Of a stretch of 64,000 nucleotides of DNA, positions 25,023 to 40,197 are shown one piece after another. Each line of letters begins with the position of its first letter. Within the stretch, counting starts at the first letter, position 1. Origin of the DNA: Streptomyces sedi (lineage in GTDB: Bacteria > Actinomycetota > Actinomycetes > Streptomycetales > Streptomycetaceae); the NCBI RefSeq assembly GCF_006335015.1, contig NZ_VDGT01000012.1:158144-222143 (forward strand), read 5' to 3'. Made by a program: the position numbers and the translations under genes. Under the pieces are notes generated by a model. It was not told the DNA's origin. It saw nothing but the letters and a program-made list of their open reading frames with translations, and made no database searches.

Positions 25023-28000
25023 ATGGCGGGCGAGGAGAAGCTGCGCGACTACCTCAGGAAGGCCGTCGCCGACGCGCGGGACGCGCGCCGGCAGCTGCGC
25101 GAGCTGAAGGAGCGGCGCTACGAGCCGATCGCGATCGTCGGCATGGCCTGCCGCTACCCGGGCGGGGTCTCCTCGCCCGAGGAGCTGTGGCGGCTGGTCG
25201 CCGACGGCACGGACGCCGTCGGCCCGCTGCCCGAGGACCGCGGCTGGGACGTGGAGGCGCTCTACGACCCGGACCCGGAGCACGCCGGCACCTCCTACGC
25301 GAGGGAGGGCGGCTTCCTGCGCGACGCGGCCCTCTTCGACCACGAGTTCTTCGGGATGTCCGCCCGCGAGGCCGCGGCCGTCGACCCCCAGCAGCGGCTG
25401 CTGCTGGAGACGGCGTGGGAGGCGTTCGAGCACGCGGGCCTCGACGCCGACGCCCTGCACGGCTCCCGCACCGGCGTCTTCACCGGGCTGATGTACAGCG
25501 ACTACGGCTCCCGGCCCGGCCTGCCCCCCGAGGACTCCGAGGGCTATCTCTTCAGCGGCAGCGCCGGCAGCATCGCGGCCGGCCGGCTCTCCTACACCCT
25601 CGGCTTCGAGGGCCCCTCGGTCAGCGTCGACACCGCCTGCTCCTCGTCGCTGGTCGCCCTGCACCTGGCGGTGAGCGCCCTGCGCAACGGCGAGTGCGAC
25701 CTGGCCCTGGCCGGAGGCGCCACGGTGATGTCCACGCCGGTCGCCTTCGTCGAGTTCTCCCGACTGCGCGGTCTCGCGCCCGACGGCCGCTGCAAGTCCT
25801 TCGGCGCGGACGCGGACGGCGTCGGCTGGTCGGAGGGCGTGGGGCTGCTGCTGGTCGAGCGGCTCTCCGACGCGCGGCGCAACGGGCACCGGGTGTTGGC
25901 GGTGGTGCGTGGTTCGGCCGTGAACCAGGACGGGGCGTCCAACGGGCTGACGGCGCCGAACGGTCCCTCGCAGGAGAGGGTTATCCGTGCCGCGCTGGCG
26001 GATGCGGGGTTGCGGGCGGCTGAGGTGGACGCGGTGGAGGCGCATGGCACCGGTACCCGGCTCGGGGACCCGATCGAGGCGGGGGCGCTGCTGGCCACCT
26101 ACGGCCGGGAGAGGGAGGACGCGCCGCTGTACCTGGGGTCGTTGAAGTCGAACATCGGGCACGCCCAGGCCGCGGCGGGCGTCGGCGGGGTCATCAAGAT
26201 GGTGGAGGCGATGCGCCACGGCACCCTGCCGCGCACCCTGCACGTGGACGAGCCCTCGCCGATGGTCGACTGGTCGGACGGCTCCGTCGAGCTGCTGACC
26301 GAGGAACGCGACTGGCCGGCCGCCGCCGACCGGCCGCGCCGGGCCGCGGTCTCCTCGTTCGGCTTCGGCGGCACCAACGCGCACGTCGTGATCGAGGAGC
26401 CGACCGCCGAGACCCCCGCCGAGGAGCCGGCGCCCGACGCCCCGCCCCTCCCTCGTGAACTGGCGGCGCTGCCCTGGCTGTTGAGTGGCCGCACGCCCGC
26501 CGCCCTGGCCGCCCAGGCGGAACGGCTCCGCACCCATCTGGAACGGAACCCGGCGCTCGCCCCCCTCGACGTGGCGTACACCCTCGCCACCGGCCGCGCC
26601 GCCCTCGACCACAGCGCCGTGGCCGTGGGCGGCGACCGTGCCGCGCTGCTCGACGAGCTGAACGTTCTCGACCCGCGCACCCGGGGCGACGGCGCGCTGG
26701 GGTTCGTCTTCTCGGGTCAGGGTGCGCAGCGGGTGGGGATGGGGTCGGAGTTGGTTCGGGCGTTTCCGGTGTTCGCGGAGGCGTTGGGTGAGGTGTGCGG
26801 GGTGTTGGACGGGTTGTTGGGTGGGGATCTGCGTGGGGTGATGTTCGGTGGGGTTGGGGATTTGGGTCGTACGGGGTGGACTCAGCCGGCGTTGTTCGCT
26901 TTTGAGGTGGCGTTGTTTCGGTTGGTGGAGTCGTGGGGTGTGAGGCCGGGGTGGGTGTCGGGTCATTCGGTGGGGGAGTTGGCCGCGGCGCATGTGGTGG
27001 GGGTGTTGTCGTTGGAGGACGCGTGCCGGGTGGTGGCGGCGCGGGCGCTGCTGATGGAGGCGCTGCCCGAGGGCGGCGCGATGGTGGCGTTGGCCACCGA
27101 CGAGGCCACCGCACGCGCGCTGATCGGGGACCGGGACGACGTGGCGATCGCGGCGGTCAACGACGCCCGCTCGGTGGTCGTCTCCGGCGCCGAAGGCACG
27201 GTGACCGGGATCGCCGACCGCTTCGAGGGGAAGAAGACCCGCCTCCGGGTCTCCCACGCCTTCCACTCGCCTCTGATGGACCCGATGTTGGAGGAGTTCC
27301 GGACGGTGCTGAAGGGGGTGGAGTTCGGTGCGGCGCGGGTTCCCGTGGTGTCGACGCTGACGGGCGGGGTGGTGGGTGAGGAGTTCTCGGGGGTGGACTA
27401 CTGGGTGCGTCAGGTGCGGGAGTCGGTGCGTTTCGCGGACGCGGTGTCGGTGATGGAGGAGCAGGGGGTGCGGGTCTTCGTGGAGATCGGCCCCGACGCC
27501 GTCCTCACCTCACTGGTGCCCCGCATCGTGCGCGGCCCGGACGCCGTCACCGCGCTCGCTCCGGTGCGCTCCCGCCAGCCGGAGCCCGAGTCCGTGGTGC
27601 GGGCCCTCGGCGCACTCCACGGCCGGGGCGTTCCCGTGGACTGGGAGGCGTTCTTCGCCGGCACCGGTGCCCGCCGGGTCCCGCTGCCCTCCTACGCCTT
27701 CCAACGCACCCGCCACTGGCTGGACCCGCTCGCCGGAACGGCCCCCGCCCCGGCGCCCGGCGCGGCCCCCGGCGCGGCCCCCGGCCCCGGCGAGCCGGCC
27801 CCCGCCGCGCCCGAGACGCTCGCCGAGCAGCTGAGCGGGCTGACCGGGACACAGCGGGAGCGGCACGTGAGGGAGTTGGTGACCGGTCTGGTCGCCGCCG
27901 TCACCAAGCACCCGGACCCGGGGAGCATCGCCCCCGACCGGGCCTTCCAGGAGCTGGGGTTCGACTCCATGACCGCCGTCGAGCTCCGCGACCGGCTCAC

Positions 28001-28415
28001 CAGGACCACCGGCGTCAGCCTGCCCCCGACCGTGGTCTTCGACCACCCGACCCCGGCCGCGCTCGCCGCCTTCGTGGAGCGGGCCGCCAGGCCCGAGCCG
28101 GCCGACCCGGCGCGCGAGGCGCTCGCCGGCCTCGACCAACTGGAGGCGGCGCTGGAGGCGTTGCCGTCGGAGCACGGCGCCCGCGACGAGGCCGGCACCC
28201 GGCTGCGCGGCCTGCTCGCCCGGCTCGGCGGCGGCGCCCACGGCTCCACGGCGCGGGGTTCCACGGCCAACGGCTCCCACGGTGCTGACGGCTCCGACGG
28301 TGCTGCCGGCTCCCACGGCTCCCACGGTGCCGAGGCACAGGAGCTGATCGCGGTCGCCTCCGCGGACGAGATCTTCGACTTCATCGACTCCCGGCTCGGC
28401 CGGGCGGCCGACTGA
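25023..28415 (+). CDS. Type I modular PKS: extension module 3 (KS-AT-ACP, no reduction)
   Basis: 1,130 aa. An N-terminal coiled-coil docking helix (EEKLRDYLRKAVADARDARR), KS (Cys206 in DTACSSS), AT (Ser649 in GHSVGE; HAFH at 745-748, malonyl-type) and ACP (Ser982 in LGFDSM). There is no KR or DH, so the beta-ketone is kept; by collinearity it is the C5 ketone that later condenses with the amine. The C-terminal tail holds a Gly/Ser/His/Ala low-complexity stretch (about 1073-1104) before the docking helix (ADEIFDFIDSRL). RBS GGGAG lies 9 nt from ATG, 72 bp after the previous PKS gene. Much of the AT DNA is almost identical to that of module 4. Confidence 0.93.
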   Translation: MAGEEKLRDYLRKAVADARDARRQLRELKERRYEPIAIVGMACRYPGGVSSPEELWRLVADGTDAVGPLPEDRGWDVEALYDPDPEHAGTSYAREGGFLRDAALFDHEFFGMSAREAAAVDPQQRLLLETAWEAFEHAGLDADALHGSRTGVFTGLMYSDYGSRPGLPPEDSEGYLFSGSAGSIAAGRLSYTLGFEGPSVSVDTACSSSLVALHLAVSALRNGECDLALAGGATVMSTPVAFVEFSRLRGLAPDGRCKSFGADADGVGWSEGVGLLLVERLSDARRNGHRVLAVVRGSAVNQDGASNGLTAPNGPSQERVIRAALADAGLRAAEVDAVEAHGTGTRLGDPIEAGALLATYGREREDAPLYLGSLKSNIGHAQAAAGVGGVIKMVEAMRHGTLPRTLHVDEPSPMVDWSDGSVELLTEERDWPAAADRPRRAAVSSFGFGGTNAHVVIEEPTAETPAEEPAPDAPPLPRELAALPWLLSGRTPAALAAQAERLRTHLERNPALAPLDVAYTLATGRAALDHSAVAVGGDRAALLDELNVLDPRTRGDGALGFVFSGQGAQRVGMGSELVRAFPVFAEALGEVCGVLDGLLGGDLRGVMFGGVGDLGRTGWTQPALFAFEVALFRLVESWGVRPGWVSGHSVGELAAAHVVGVLSLEDACRVVAARALLMEALPEGGAMVALATDEATARALIGDRDDVAIAAVNDARSVVVSGAEGTVTGIADRFEGKKTRLRVSHAFHSPLMDPMLEEFRTVLKGVEFGAARVPVVSTLTGGVVGEEFSGVDYWVRQVRESVRFADAVSVMEEQGVRVFVEIGPDAVLTSLVPRIVRGPDAVTALAPVRSRQPEPESVVRALGALHGRGVPVDWEAFFAGTGARRVPLPSYAFQRTRHWLDPLAGTAPAPAPGAAPGAAPGPGEPAPAAPETLAEQLSGLTGTQRERHVRELVTGLVAAVTKHPDPGSIAPDRAFQELGFDSMTAVELRDRLTRTTGVSLPPTVVFDHPTPAALAAFVERAARPEPADPAREALAGLDQLEAALEALPSEHGARDEAGTRLRGLLARLGGGAHGSTARGSTANGSHGADGSDGAAGSHGSHGAEAQELIAVASADEIFDFIDSRLGRAAD

Positions 28416-28520
28416 CCCGACCCGCCGCGCCCTTCCCTCGCTCCCTTCGTTCGTTCAGCCGCGCGCCACGCCCGGCGACCGGGGACCGTGCGCCCCGGCA
28501 TCCACGAAAGGCTGCTTCGC

Positions 28521-34982
<6,462 letters not shown>

Positions 34983-34991
34983 CGGCACCAC

Positions 34992-35039
34992 GGAACGGGC
35001 CGCCGGCCACCCCCTCGGGGGCGGCCGGCGGCCCGTTCC
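34992..35039. terminator. Bidirectional terminator at the end of the PKS operon
   Basis: Perfect 17-bp stem (34992-35008 with 35023-35039) around a 14-nt loop, between the plus-strand PKS stop (34982) and the minus-strand monooxygenase stop (35069). Confidence 0.85.
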
Positions 35040-35068
35040 ACACGGCGTGGACCAGAGGGCCCCGTGGG

Positions 35069-36244
35069 TCAGAGGATCTCGGTGCCGGGGTCAAGACCCA
35101 GCAGCACCCGGCCCTGCACCTCCAGGTTGGTGTGCACCTGCGCCAGCGCGTGCAGCGTGAAGCCGAGAATGTCGCGGTGGTACCGCTGGAACGGCACGCT
35201 CCGCTTGATCACCGAAGCGCCGCTGAGCGCGTACAGCAGCTCCACGGCCTCCTTCGCCATCTCCGCGGCGAACGCTGTCTGCCCACGGACCTGCGCCTTC
35301 TCCGCGTCGGTCGGCTGCCCCCCGGCGTCGGTGCGCTCCTGCACCAGCGCGATGACCCGCCCGTTGAGCGCCGCCCCCGCGTCGATGCGGTTGGCCGCCG
35401 CCGCCACCTGCTGCTGCGTCAGCGGGTGCTGGCGCTGGTCGTCCCACGACGTGTAGGTGATGCCGCGCCCCGGAATCCGCTCCAGGAAGTGCTGGTAGGC
35501 GCCGCGCGCGATGCCCGTGGCCATCGAGGCGTACAGCGCCATGATGAACGAGACCAGCCCGTACTCGCGTCCCGGCAGCCCCGCGTTCCAGCGCTCACCG
35601 GTCTCCCCGACGGTGGCCCCGCCGTAGGAGACGGTCCGCCGCACCGGCACGAAGACCCCCTCGGCGACGGTCGTCGCGCTGCCCGTGCCACGCCCGGCGG
35701 AGACGTCCCAGTCGTCGACGATGGACAGCTCCCGCATCGGGACCAGCGCGAAGACCTCCTCCTCGCTGCCGTCCTCGTGCTCGATGACGGAGGCCAGACA
35801 GTTCCAGTCGGCGTGGTGGCAACCGGAGTTGTAGCTCCAGCGGCCGTCGAGCACATAGCCGCCGTCGACGGGCCGCAGGCGACCGGTCGGCGCGAACCCG
35901 AGCGACACCCGGACCGAGCCCCCGTCGAACACCTCCTTCTGCGTCTCGTCCGGGTAGAGGCCGGCCATGACGGCGCCGGTGAGCCAGATGGTCATGTTCC
36001 AGCCGGACGAAGGGCAGGCACCGGCCACCTCGCTCACCACCTCGGCGTGCTCGGCCAACGGACGGCCGAGGCCGCCGAAACGCTCGGGCACCGCCATGCG
36101 GAACACCCCGGCCTGGTCGAGCAGCCTGACCGTCTCCCGTGGCACCTGGCCACGTTCCTCGGCCTCCGCGCCGTGCGCCGCGATCACGGGCACAGCGGCG
36201 CGGACCAGGTCCAGAACCTCTGCCGTCTCCTGACGATCAGTCAT
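35069..36244 (-). CDS. Flavin-dependent monooxygenase, acyl-CoA dehydrogenase fold (copy 2)
   Basis: 391 aa, the same length as the paralogue at 8668-9843 and sharing many blocks (FRMAVPERFGGLGRP, YNSGCHHADWNCLAS, ERIPGRGITYT, DQRQHPLTQQ, LEVQGRVLLGLDPGT). Start at 36244 with GGAGGG 4 nt upstream. Expected to use reduced flavin from the 6957-7508 reductase. Two paralogues suggest two successive oxidations of the cyclic-imine pentaketide, for example epoxidation of the diene and a ring hydroxylation or desaturation; which enzyme does which is unknown. Convergent with the PKS operon across a terminator. The promoter has the clearest SARP-type repeats in the window (36295-36348). Confidence 0.82.
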   Translation of the reverse strand: MTDRQETAEVLDLVRAAVPVIAAHGAEAEERGQVPRETVRLLDQAGVFRMAVPERFGGLGRPLAEHAEVVSEVAGACPSSGWNMTIWLTGAVMAGLYPDETQKEVFDGGSVRVSLGFAPTGRLRPVDGGYVLDGRWSYNSGCHHADWNCLASVIEHEDGSEEEVFALVPMRELSIVDDWDVSAGRGTGSATTVAEGVFVPVRRTVSYGGATVGETGERWNAGLPGREYGLVSFIMALYASMATGIARGAYQHFLERIPGRGITYTSWDDQRQHPLTQQQVAAAANRIDAGAALNGRVIALVQERTDAGGQPTDAEKAQVRGQTAFAAEMAKEAVELLYALSGASVIKRSVPFQRYHRDILGFTLHALAQVHTNLEVQGRVLLGLDPGTEIL

Positions 36245-36294
36245 GCGTCCCTCCGAACCGGTTGAGCCCGTGGATATCCGGGCTTTCCCCTCGG

Positions 36295-36348
36295 AAACTA
36301 GCCACTTCCGCGCACCGCCCGGCCATCGCCCGGTCACTGACCAGTCAC
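36295..36348 (-). promoter_or_regulatory. SARP-type operator/promoter of monooxygenase copy 2
   Basis: Four heptamers at exact 11-bp steps on the plus strand, CGCGCAC (36309), CGGCCAT (36320), CGGTCAC (36331) and CAGTCAC (36342), share a CGGYCAY-like pattern. In the transcription direction (minus), the last heptamer ends 8 bp before the -10-like TAGTTT (36300-36295). This is the textbook SARP arrangement. Confidence 0.7.
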
Positions 36349-36360
36349 GCGCGTGCTGTG

Positions 36361-36510
36361 TGGCGGGGGTTGGTCGACTACTCACGTGCGTGGCTTGGGT
36401 GGGTTGTCGGCGTGAGCCCGGTGATGGGTTGCTCGCGCAGTTCCCCGCGCCCCTGTACTGCCGGTGGGCGGCTTGGGGCGCTGGGAACGGCGCGCGTGCT
36501 GGGTGGCGGG
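36361..36510. repeat. Distal copy of the palindromic repeat unit
   Basis: Same leader as the array at 3.25-3.76 kb (GGTCGACTACTCACGTGCGT at 36373 onward) and the same left arm (36434-36453). The right arm (36475-36494) has two mismatches. Orientation matches the left copies, so directly repeated elements lie near both ends of the biosynthetic gene block. It lies between monooxygenase copy 2 and the 3' end of the AfsR-type gene. Confidence 0.8.
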
Positions 36511-36551
36511 CCGCAGACGACCACGATGCCGCACCGGCGAGGTGAGCCGCG

Positions 36552-39500
36552 TCAGTCCGCCGCGCCGCGCAGCGCCCTCGCCTCCGGAAGGCCGAGGCGG
36601 GTGAAGATCTCCTCCGCCTCCGTCAGATGGACCGCGGCCTCGCCGTCCTGCCCCAGATCGCCCAGCGCACGGCCGAGGGCGACCAGCGCGTGGCCGCGCA
36701 CCCGTTCCGAGCAGCCGTCCGCCGCCCGCGCGACGCCCCGCGCAGCCGTGTCCGCCGCCTCCGCCGGGCGCCCCAGGGCCCGGAGCGTGTCAGCGAGCAG
36801 ATGGTGCGCCTGCGCCTCCCGTTCCCGCAGTCCCAGTTTGCGGCTGAGCCGCAGGCCCTCCGTGTACCGCTCGACGGCCTCCTCGTACCGCCCCAGCTCG
36901 TGCAGCGAGAGCCCCAGCACGACCAGCGCGTACGCGAGTCCCTGCCCGTCGGAGGAGGCGCGCAGCGTCGTGACCGCCTCCTCGCACACCGCCCTGGCCT
37001 CCTCCGCCCGGCCGCTTCGTAGCCTGGCCAGCGCCGCGTTCAACGTCGCCACCAGCTCGCCCGAACGCTGTCCCAGCCGGCGGGCGAGTGGCGCCGCCTC
37101 CTCCAGATGCTCGGCGGCCTCCTCGTAGTGGTGCTCGAAGAGCGCGATCAGCCCGAGATCGTTCAACACCTGGCAGAGGATCAGCAGATCCTCCGTCGCG
37201 CGGCAGTTGATCTCCGCGATCCGCAGATGCTCCTTGGCCTCGGCGAGCAGCGTGCGCTGCACCGCGATGTTGCCGCACAGGAAGTGCGCCCGGCCCACCG
37301 TGTGCTTGTCGTCCAGCGCCTCCGCCGCCTCGGCGAGCGCGGACGCGGCCTGCGCCAGCCGTTCCCGCTGCACGTTGGGGCCGAAGGCGGTGAGCGCGAT
37401 CAGCAGCCCGACGGCCTTGCGCACCGTGTCGGCGCCGACCGGCTCCGACGCGGCGGCCAGCGCGGCGCGCGCCTCGCGGGTCACCTCCAGCACGGCGGTG
37501 AACGCGCCCTTCGCCTCGGCGGTCACCCACTCGCGCGCCGCGCACGCGCCGTCGAAACGCATCCCGCTGCTGCGGTTCGGCCCGATCGCGTGGCTGATCT
37601 GGTCGCCAGGCACCACGTGTCGGAAGGCGTGTGCCGTCGTCGCCACCAGGAAGTCGATCAACCGGTCCAGTGCGCACAGCCGCTCGGCGGCCGACGTCTG
37701 CTGCTGGCCGAACGCGCGCAGCAGCCCGTGACAGCGGTACCGCCCCGGCTGGGAGGTCTCCAGCAGCGAGGCGTCGACCAGCGACTCCAGCTGCGCCTCC
37801 GTCTCGTCCTCGTCGAGCCCCAACACGGCGGAGGCCGCCGGCAGTCCGATCTCCGGGTCGCAGACGGTCGCGATCAGCCGGAACGCCCTGGCCTGCTCCG
37901 CGCTCAGCTGCTGGTAGCCGATGGCGAAGACCGCCTCCACGGCCAGGTCGCCCGCGCGCAGCTCGGAGAGCCGGCGGCGTTCGTCGGCCAGCCGGGCGCT
38001 CAGCGCCGCCGCGCCCCAGTGCGGCCGGGACGCCAGCCGGGAGGCCGCGATCCGCACCGCGAGCGGCAGCAGCCCGCACCGGTGGACCAGCTCCACCACG
38101 GCGGAGAGGTCCCGGTTGACGCTGGCGGGGCCCGCGACCCGTTCCACCAGCGCGACCGCCTCGTCCGTGCGGAAGCCCGTCAGGTCGACCCGGGCCGAGG
38201 TCGGCAGGCCCCACAGCCGCGCCCTGCTGGTCATCAGCACCGCGCAGCTCGCCGTGCCCGGAAGTATCTGGTTGATCTGCGCGGTGTCCCGGACGTTGTC
38301 CAGCACGATCAGCACCCGCTTGCCGTTCAGCAGCGAACGCAGCAGCCCGGCGCGGTCGTCCACGCTCTCCGGCACGGAGCGCGCGGCCACGCCCAGCGCG
38401 GTGAGGAAGCCGCTCAACACCAGGCCGGGCGCCGTCGCGTCGTGTTGGGTGCCGCGCATGTCCGCGTAGAGCTGGCCGTCGGGGAAGCGCCGCCGCACCT
38501 CGTGCGCGGCGCGCACCGCCAGGGTGGTCTTGCCGACGCCGCCCATCCCGGTGATCAGCACCACCGGCGGGGCGTCGTAGCGGTGGGTGACCAGCGCCCG
38601 GGTCAACGTGCCGAGCGCGGTGACCCGTCCGGTGAAGTCGACGGCGCCGTTCGGCAGTTGGGCGGGGACCGGGGCGCCGACCGCGAAGGCGGGCGCCTCG
38701 TCGCCGTCCGGGGCGTGGGCGGCACGCTCCCCGTTCTCGGCGGTGACCGGTTCGGGGGCGATCGCCCGCCACGGTTCGGGCGGCTCCTCGGCGGGGAGCG
38801 CGGACCTGGGGTCCGCCGGCGCGAGGGCGCTCTGCTCGCGCCCGCGCGCCGCGGGCTGCGGCGTCGCCGGGTCGTCGTCGACGAGCAGCCGCTGGTACAG
38901 GTCGCGCAGCTCCAGGCTGGGCTCCACGCCCAACTCCTCGACCAGCCGCTCCCGCAGCCGGTGGTAGGCGGCCAGTGCGTCGGCGAGCCGGCCGGTGGAG
39001 TGCAGGGCCCGCATGTGGAGCGCGTGGAACCGCTCGCGCAACGGGTGCGCGCTCGCCAGCGCCCCCAGCTCCGGCACGGCGAGCGCCGGCGCGCCCTGGC
39101 GCAGGAGTACCTCGAAGTGCTCCTCCAGCAGCGTCAGCCGCAGCTCCCCGAGGCGCTGGCGCTGCTGCTCGGCATGGGGTCCCGGCACCCCCGCTAACGG
39201 TTCGCCGCGCCACAGCGCGAGGGCCTGCCCGATCTGCTCGCCGGCCTTGGCCAGACGCCCCGCCGACCGGTGCTCCACGGCCTGGGAGGCCAGCTGCTCG
39301 GCCCAGAGCGCGTCCACGTCCCTGCGGGCCAGGGCCAGCCGGTAGCCGTCGCCCACGGAGATCAGGGTTCTCGGCTTCGTCCGGCTCTCCGCGAGCGCCT
39401 GCCGCAGTCGCCAGGCGTAGGTTCTGATCGTGGCCGGCGCGGAGTTGGGCGAGGTGGGGCCCCACACCGCGTCGATGAGTTCCTGGAGCGAGGCGGCCCG

Positions 39501-39623
39501 CCCGGCACGCAGCAGCAGCACCGCGAGCATCGCCTGTTGCTGCGGTGAGCCGACGCTGATGCTCTGCTCCCCCCGCGAGGCTCCCACGGGGCCCAGCGTG
39601 GCGAACCGAACTGTCTGGGACAT
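36552..39623 (-). CDS. AfsR-type SARP/NB-ARC/TPR regulator with a TTA codon
   Basis: 1,023 aa. N-terminal winged-helix (VRFATLGPVGA...) and BTAD domain (about 1-260), Pro-rich linker, NB-ARC STAND ATPase (P-loop GMGGVGKTTLA about 361-371; LIVLDNV; LLPLAVRIAASRL), then TPR repeats (about 700-1000). Length and order match AfsR. In AfsR-like proteins the ATPase and TPRs gate the SARP domain. An in-frame TTA leucine codon (39197-39195, residue 143 in GEPLAGVPG) makes translation dependent on the bldA tRNA in Streptomyces, linking the cluster to development. RBS AAAGGAAG lies just upstream. The adjacent position and the SARP boxes in the cluster support a role as a cluster regulator, though a global role is possible. 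Confidence 0.88.
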   Translation of the reverse strand: MSQTVRFATLGPVGASRGEQSISVGSPQQQAMLAVLLLRAGRAASLQELIDAVWGPTSPNSAPATIRTYAWRLRQALAESRTKPRTLISVGDGYRLALARRDVDALWAEQLASQAVEHRSAGRLAKAGEQIGQALALWRGEPLAGVPGPHAEQQRQRLGELRLTLLEEHFEVLLRQGAPALAVPELGALASAHPLRERFHALHMRALHSTGRLADALAAYHRLRERLVEELGVEPSLELRDLYQRLLVDDDPATPQPAARGREQSALAPADPRSALPAEEPPEPWRAIAPEPVTAENGERAAHAPDGDEAPAFAVGAPVPAQLPNGAVDFTGRVTALGTLTRALVTHRYDAPPVVLITGMGGVGKTTLAVRAAHEVRRRFPDGQLYADMRGTQHDATAPGLVLSGFLTALGVAARSVPESVDDRAGLLRSLLNGKRVLIVLDNVRDTAQINQILPGTASCAVLMTSRARLWGLPTSARVDLTGFRTDEAVALVERVAGPASVNRDLSAVVELVHRCGLLPLAVRIAASRLASRPHWGAAALSARLADERRRLSELRAGDLAVEAVFAIGYQQLSAEQARAFRLIATVCDPEIGLPAASAVLGLDEDETEAQLESLVDASLLETSQPGRYRCHGLLRAFGQQQTSAAERLCALDRLIDFLVATTAHAFRHVVPGDQISHAIGPNRSSGMRFDGACAAREWVTAEAKGAFTAVLEVTREARAALAAASEPVGADTVRKAVGLLIALTAFGPNVQRERLAQAASALAEAAEALDDKHTVGRAHFLCGNIAVQRTLLAEAKEHLRIAEINCRATEDLLILCQVLNDLGLIALFEHHYEEAAEHLEEAAPLARRLGQRSGELVATLNAALARLRSGRAEEARAVCEEAVTTLRASSDGQGLAYALVVLGLSLHELGRYEEAVERYTEGLRLSRKLGLREREAQAHHLLADTLRALGRPAEAADTAARGVARAADGCSERVRGHALVALGRALGDLGQDGEAAVHLTEAEEIFTRLGLPEARALRGAAD

Positions 39624-40197
39624 GTCTTCCTTTCACGGGGCGCGTGTCCGGGCGCGCCTCGCATGGTGTCTCCTGCCCACGGCGGCGGGCGAGTTGGCCT
39701 GGGACTCCCTTGTCCGGTCAACGGGTCGGTCGGGCTGACCTGCGTGGGGTGTCACGTCCTGGAAGACGGTCGTGCGGGTCCCTCCCCTTCTCGGCGTGTG
39801 CCCTTCCGACGGGTGTCACCGTCCGCCGCGCCCTCCGGCCGGGTCCCTCACGCCCGTCGTCCCCTCGGAGCGAGGACGCCGGCCGCCCTCCGGGAGGGAC
39901 CGGCCGGGCGGGGCGATCGAACACCCGCCCGTGTTCGGCGAACAGATGATGCTTTGTCGACTACCGTACCAACCAACAATATGTCACTCGACGCCAGAGA
40001 GACGTTTGGTGACAGCGTGTGACATCGCGGGCGGCGCCAACTGGACGTGAGCGCGCCGCCCCCCACTGTTCGTCGCGCTCCGTGTCGACGCCCCACGGGT
40101 GGCCGGAACACCGCCGGCGCGGCCCGGGGCGGCGGGCCCGGCGACCCGGCGCTCGTCACGTTCGGGCGGCTCCCGGGGGTCTGCTAGCGTCCGGCGC
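39624..40197. promoter_or_regulatory. Divergent regulatory region upstream of the AfsR-type gene
   Basis: A 574-bp gap with no credible gene. It contains a perfect palindrome TGTTCGGCGAACA (39932-39944), then a comparatively AT-rich stretch (about 39945-40020) likely to hold the minus-strand promoter. ATGTCAC (39981-39987) is mirrored by GTGACAT (40019-40025), and GTGACA is directly repeated 10 bp apart (40009, 40019). These are candidate operators for the regulatory gene. At the right end, TAGCGT (40185-40190) is a -10-like box 7 bp before a GTG start. Confidence 0.4.

Noticed and set aside
13350..27266. Two giant minus-strand open frames (over 2,000 and 2,600 codons) opposite the PKS genes
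   Set aside because: Antisense artefacts of GC-biased PKS DNA; PKS active-site motifs are intact and in order on the plus strand.
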